Assembly (NCBI GenBank): GCA_019307815.1
Contig: JAFDIV010000019.1
Coordinates: 1 to 64,000 of the forward strand
DNA from: Deltaproteobacteria bacterium
GTDB lineage: Bacteria; Desulfobacterota; DSM-4660; Desulfatiglandales; Desulfatiglandaceae
Length of the DNA: 64,000 nucleotides
Reading direction: 5' to 3'
A program made the position numbers and the translations under genes. Shown one piece after another: positions 62,416-64,000 of the stretch. The notes beneath the pieces are model-generated. The model did no database searches and was not told the origin of the DNA. It saw only the letters and a list, made by a program, of their open reading frames with translations. The stretch's first letter is position 1. Every line of letters begins with the position of its first letter.

Positions 62416-62598
62416 ATGTCTTTGAGTCGAAAATTTGCTATCGGCATTGTTATGATTGTCCCAGCTTTTGTAACAGGGGGAATTGTCTGGTCCATACTCG
62501 AATCTTGGATTGCCGTTATTATCTGGGAAATTTTTGTGGCCTTTATCTATGGTGGGATCGTAAAGGGTAAGCTTTCTTTTGGCAGCAAAGCAGCATGA
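62416..62598 (+). CDS. Two-helix small membrane protein
   Basis: A 60-residue hydrophobic protein with two transmembrane segments (about residues 7-28 and 30-48) joined by a tight turn around LESW, and a basic C-terminus (KGKLSFGSKAA). AAGGAGG lies 7 bases before the ATG, which supports translation. I recognise no family. It lies 83 bases ahead of the potassium transporter gene on the same strand and might be a small accessory subunit. Confidence 0.65.
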   Translation: MSLSRKFAIGIVMIVPAFVTGGIVWSILESWIAVIIWEIFVAFIYGGIVKGKLSFGSKAA

Positions 62599-62681
62599 CC
62601 AAAGAGGGTCCGGGTTTTTTTAGGGCATTTCAACCAAAGGCCCATAGGAGAAACGGCCGATGACGCCAGCCCTCTAAGAAA

Positions 62682-64000
62682 ATGAAAAATGTCTTCCGCC
62701 ATCTGTCACCCCAACAGGTCCTGCCCCTCAGCTTCTTGGGTTTTGTCCTTTTTGGGGTTGTGCTTTTGGTCAGTCCTTGGGCTACCAGGGATGGGGGCAT
62801 GTCTATTGTGGATGCCCTATTCACAGCCACCTCTGCCGTGTGCGTAACCGGCCTGATTGTGGTAGACACGGGTACTTACTTTACCCCTTTCGGCCAAGGA
62901 GTGATTCTGGGCCTCATTCAGGTTGGCGGCCTAGGGATCATGACCTTTTCAGTTCTTTTCTATAGGCTGCTGGGAACCGGAATCAGCCTTAGGGACAGAA
63001 TAATCGTCCAAAGCAGCTTCTCCCCCCTTAACAAGGGCGATGTCCTGGAGTTAGTAAGATCCATCTTCATATATACATTTTTGATAGAGGCCACGGGCAC
63101 GCTGCTTTTGTTTTTTGGTTGGCCCGGAGGTTCGGTATCTTGGCGGTGCTTGTGGGTGGCGATTTTTCATAGTGTGTCGGCCTTTTGTAATGCGGGGTTT
63201 TCGCTGTTCTCGGATAGCCTTATGTCATTTCAGTCCAACTGGTGGGTCAATGTAATCATCACCAGCCTCATCATATGCGGCGGCCTGGGTTTTGTTATCC
63301 TTACGGAACTTGTTCATTGGGTAAAGAAAAGGTTACAACAAGAAAGGCATGCGAGGCTATCGCTGCATTCGAAGATAGTCCTTGCAACCACAGGGAGCTT
63401 GATCCTGGGAGGGACCCTGCTGTTCCTAGTGCTGGAGTTCAACAATTCATTGGTTACTGTTCCACTTCACGGGAAGATACTTGTCTCCTATTTTCAGTCT
63501 GTCACTGCCCGTACCGCCGGATTCAACACGGTCAATCTATACAATCTGGCCAATCCAACACTTTTTGTCCTGATTATCTTGATGTTTATTGGTGCTTCTC
63601 CTGGCTCATGCGGGGGTGGTGTGAAAACAATCAATGCGGCTATCTTGGTAATTATGGCAAAGAATCGATTCAAAGGCAGGGAAGAGGGCGAGGTGTTCAA
63701 GCGAACCATACCCAGAGAGACCCTCAGCCGATCCGTGACCATTATCTTGAGTTCTGTTGTGTTGATATCTGTAGTTGCCTGTCTGGTGATGATCGCGGAG
63801 ACGGGTGGCTATACGCACTCAGAAACGAGGGGAAAGTTTTTGGAATATCTTTTTGAAACGGTCTCAGCCTTTGGTACGGTTGGGCTAAGTATGGGCGTGA
63901 CCTCCACACTAACTACCTTGGGTAAGATACTCATCATGATCATGATGTTCTTGGGAAGGCTTGGGCCGCTTAATTTAGCCTTTTTACTAGCAAAAAGGAC
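62682..64000 (+). CDS. TrkH/KtrB potassium uptake membrane subunit (partial)
   Basis: An open frame of 439 codons from ATG 62682 running off the window end; the C-terminus is missing. The four selectivity-filter repeats of the superfamily are visible: SAVCVTGLIV, SAFCNAGFSL, TARTAGFNTV and SAFGTVGLSM, each between pore helices. The short first part (no long TrkH N-terminal extension) and length suggest a KtrB-like subunit. It moves K+ with a cytosolic regulatory ring (KtrA/TrkA) whose gene should lie downstream, outside the window. Confidence 0.92.
   Translation, partial: MKNVFRHLSPQQVLPLSFLGFVLFGVVLLVSPWATRDGGMSIVDALFTATSAVCVTGLIVVDTGTYFTPFGQGVILGLIQVGGLGIMTFSVLFYRLLGTGISLRDRIIVQSSFSPLNKGDVLELVRSIFIYTFLIEATGTLLLFFGWPGGSVSWRCLWVAIFHSVSAFCNAGFSLFSDSLMSFQSNWWVNVIITSLIICGGLGFVILTELVHWVKKRLQQERHARLSLHSKIVLATTGSLILGGTLLFLVLEFNNSLVTVPLHGKILVSYFQSVTARTAGFNTVNLYNLANPTLFVLIILMFIGASPGSCGGGVKTINAAILVIMAKNRFKGREEGEVFKRTIPRETLSRSVTIILSSVVLISVVACLVMIAETGGYTHSETRGKFLEYLFETVSAFGTVGLSMGVTSTLTTLGKILIMIMMFLGRLGPLNLAFLLAKR

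Overview
The window looks like chromosome of an anaerobic, respiring bacterium, most likely of the former Deltaproteobacteria (Desulfobacterota). This is inferred from gene content only: indolepyruvate:ferredoxin oxidoreductase, rubredoxin, ferredoxins, many Fe-S flavoproteins, a DctPQM TRAP transporter, an alkylglycerone-phosphate synthase-like ether-lipid gene and many VapBC-type modules. No rRNA, tRNA, CRISPR array or insertion sequence was recognised.

Left part (1-19.5 kb) is an accessory region. It holds a PhzF-like isomerase, two GH26-like Tat-exported lipoproteins in a mosaic tandem duplication (the second frameshifted), an AAA/DUF4143 ATPase, and six toxin-antitoxin modules (BrnTA, four with PIN-domain toxins, one RelE type). 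Among them lies a minus-strand glycerol/ether-lipid cluster: GNAT, alkylglycerone-phosphate synthase-like flavoprotein, GlpD and FGGY kinase, with one toxin-antitoxin pair sitting between GlpD and the kinase.

Middle part (19.5-39 kb) is mostly housekeeping: Na/Pi symporter with a DUF47 partner, DUF2400 protein, ferredoxin, PAS histidine kinase, rubredoxin, SDR epimerase, Hsp20 plus Lon-like protease, a B12-binding radical SAM enzyme, IorAB with an acyl-CoA ligase, a TPR membrane protein, DedA and an exported rhodanese.

Right part (39.3-62 kb) is the main discovery: 29 consecutive plus-strand genes, tightly packed and often overlapping, that join an N-alkylglutamate amine pathway to a bacterial microcompartment (BMC). 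First come a gamma-glutamylalkylamide synthetase-like GlnA homologue and three genes matching N-methylglutamate synthase MgsABC (GlxBCD). Next come 2Fe-2S, FAD and 4Fe-4S subunits of a split HcnABC/SoxAB/dye-linked proline dehydrogenase-like enzyme; its second flavin subunit and a BFD [2Fe-2S] subunit are encoded inside the shell gene cluster. The shell set is complete: two BMC-H, one EutS/PduU-like permuted BMC-H, one BMC-P pentamer, a PduT-like BMC-T with the cluster cysteine, and two double-stacking type BMC-T. With them are PduS-like and EutJ-like proteins, a flavoprotein, a PduP-like CoA-acylating aldehyde dehydrogenase with an encapsulation peptide, a RidA-fold protein, a NifX-fold protein, a PII protein, an RpiR regulator, a TRAP transporter, a receiver-domain protein and a PaaI thioesterase. 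The inferred route is amine + glutamate -> gamma-glutamylalkylamide -> N-alkylglutamate -> glutamate + aldehyde -> acyl-CoA, with glutamate recycled, the aldehyde held in the shell, and electrons leaving through the PduS/PduT pair. There is no diol dehydratase, ethanolamine lyase, glycyl-radical enzyme, PduL, acetate kinase or alcohol dehydrogenase in the cluster, so it is not a known Pdu, Eut or Grm locus.

After this operon lies a candidate independent small structured RNA (62.1 kb) with its own promoter and a U-tract after a 15-bp closing stem, then a two-helix membrane peptide and a TrkH/KtrB potassium transporter that runs off the window.
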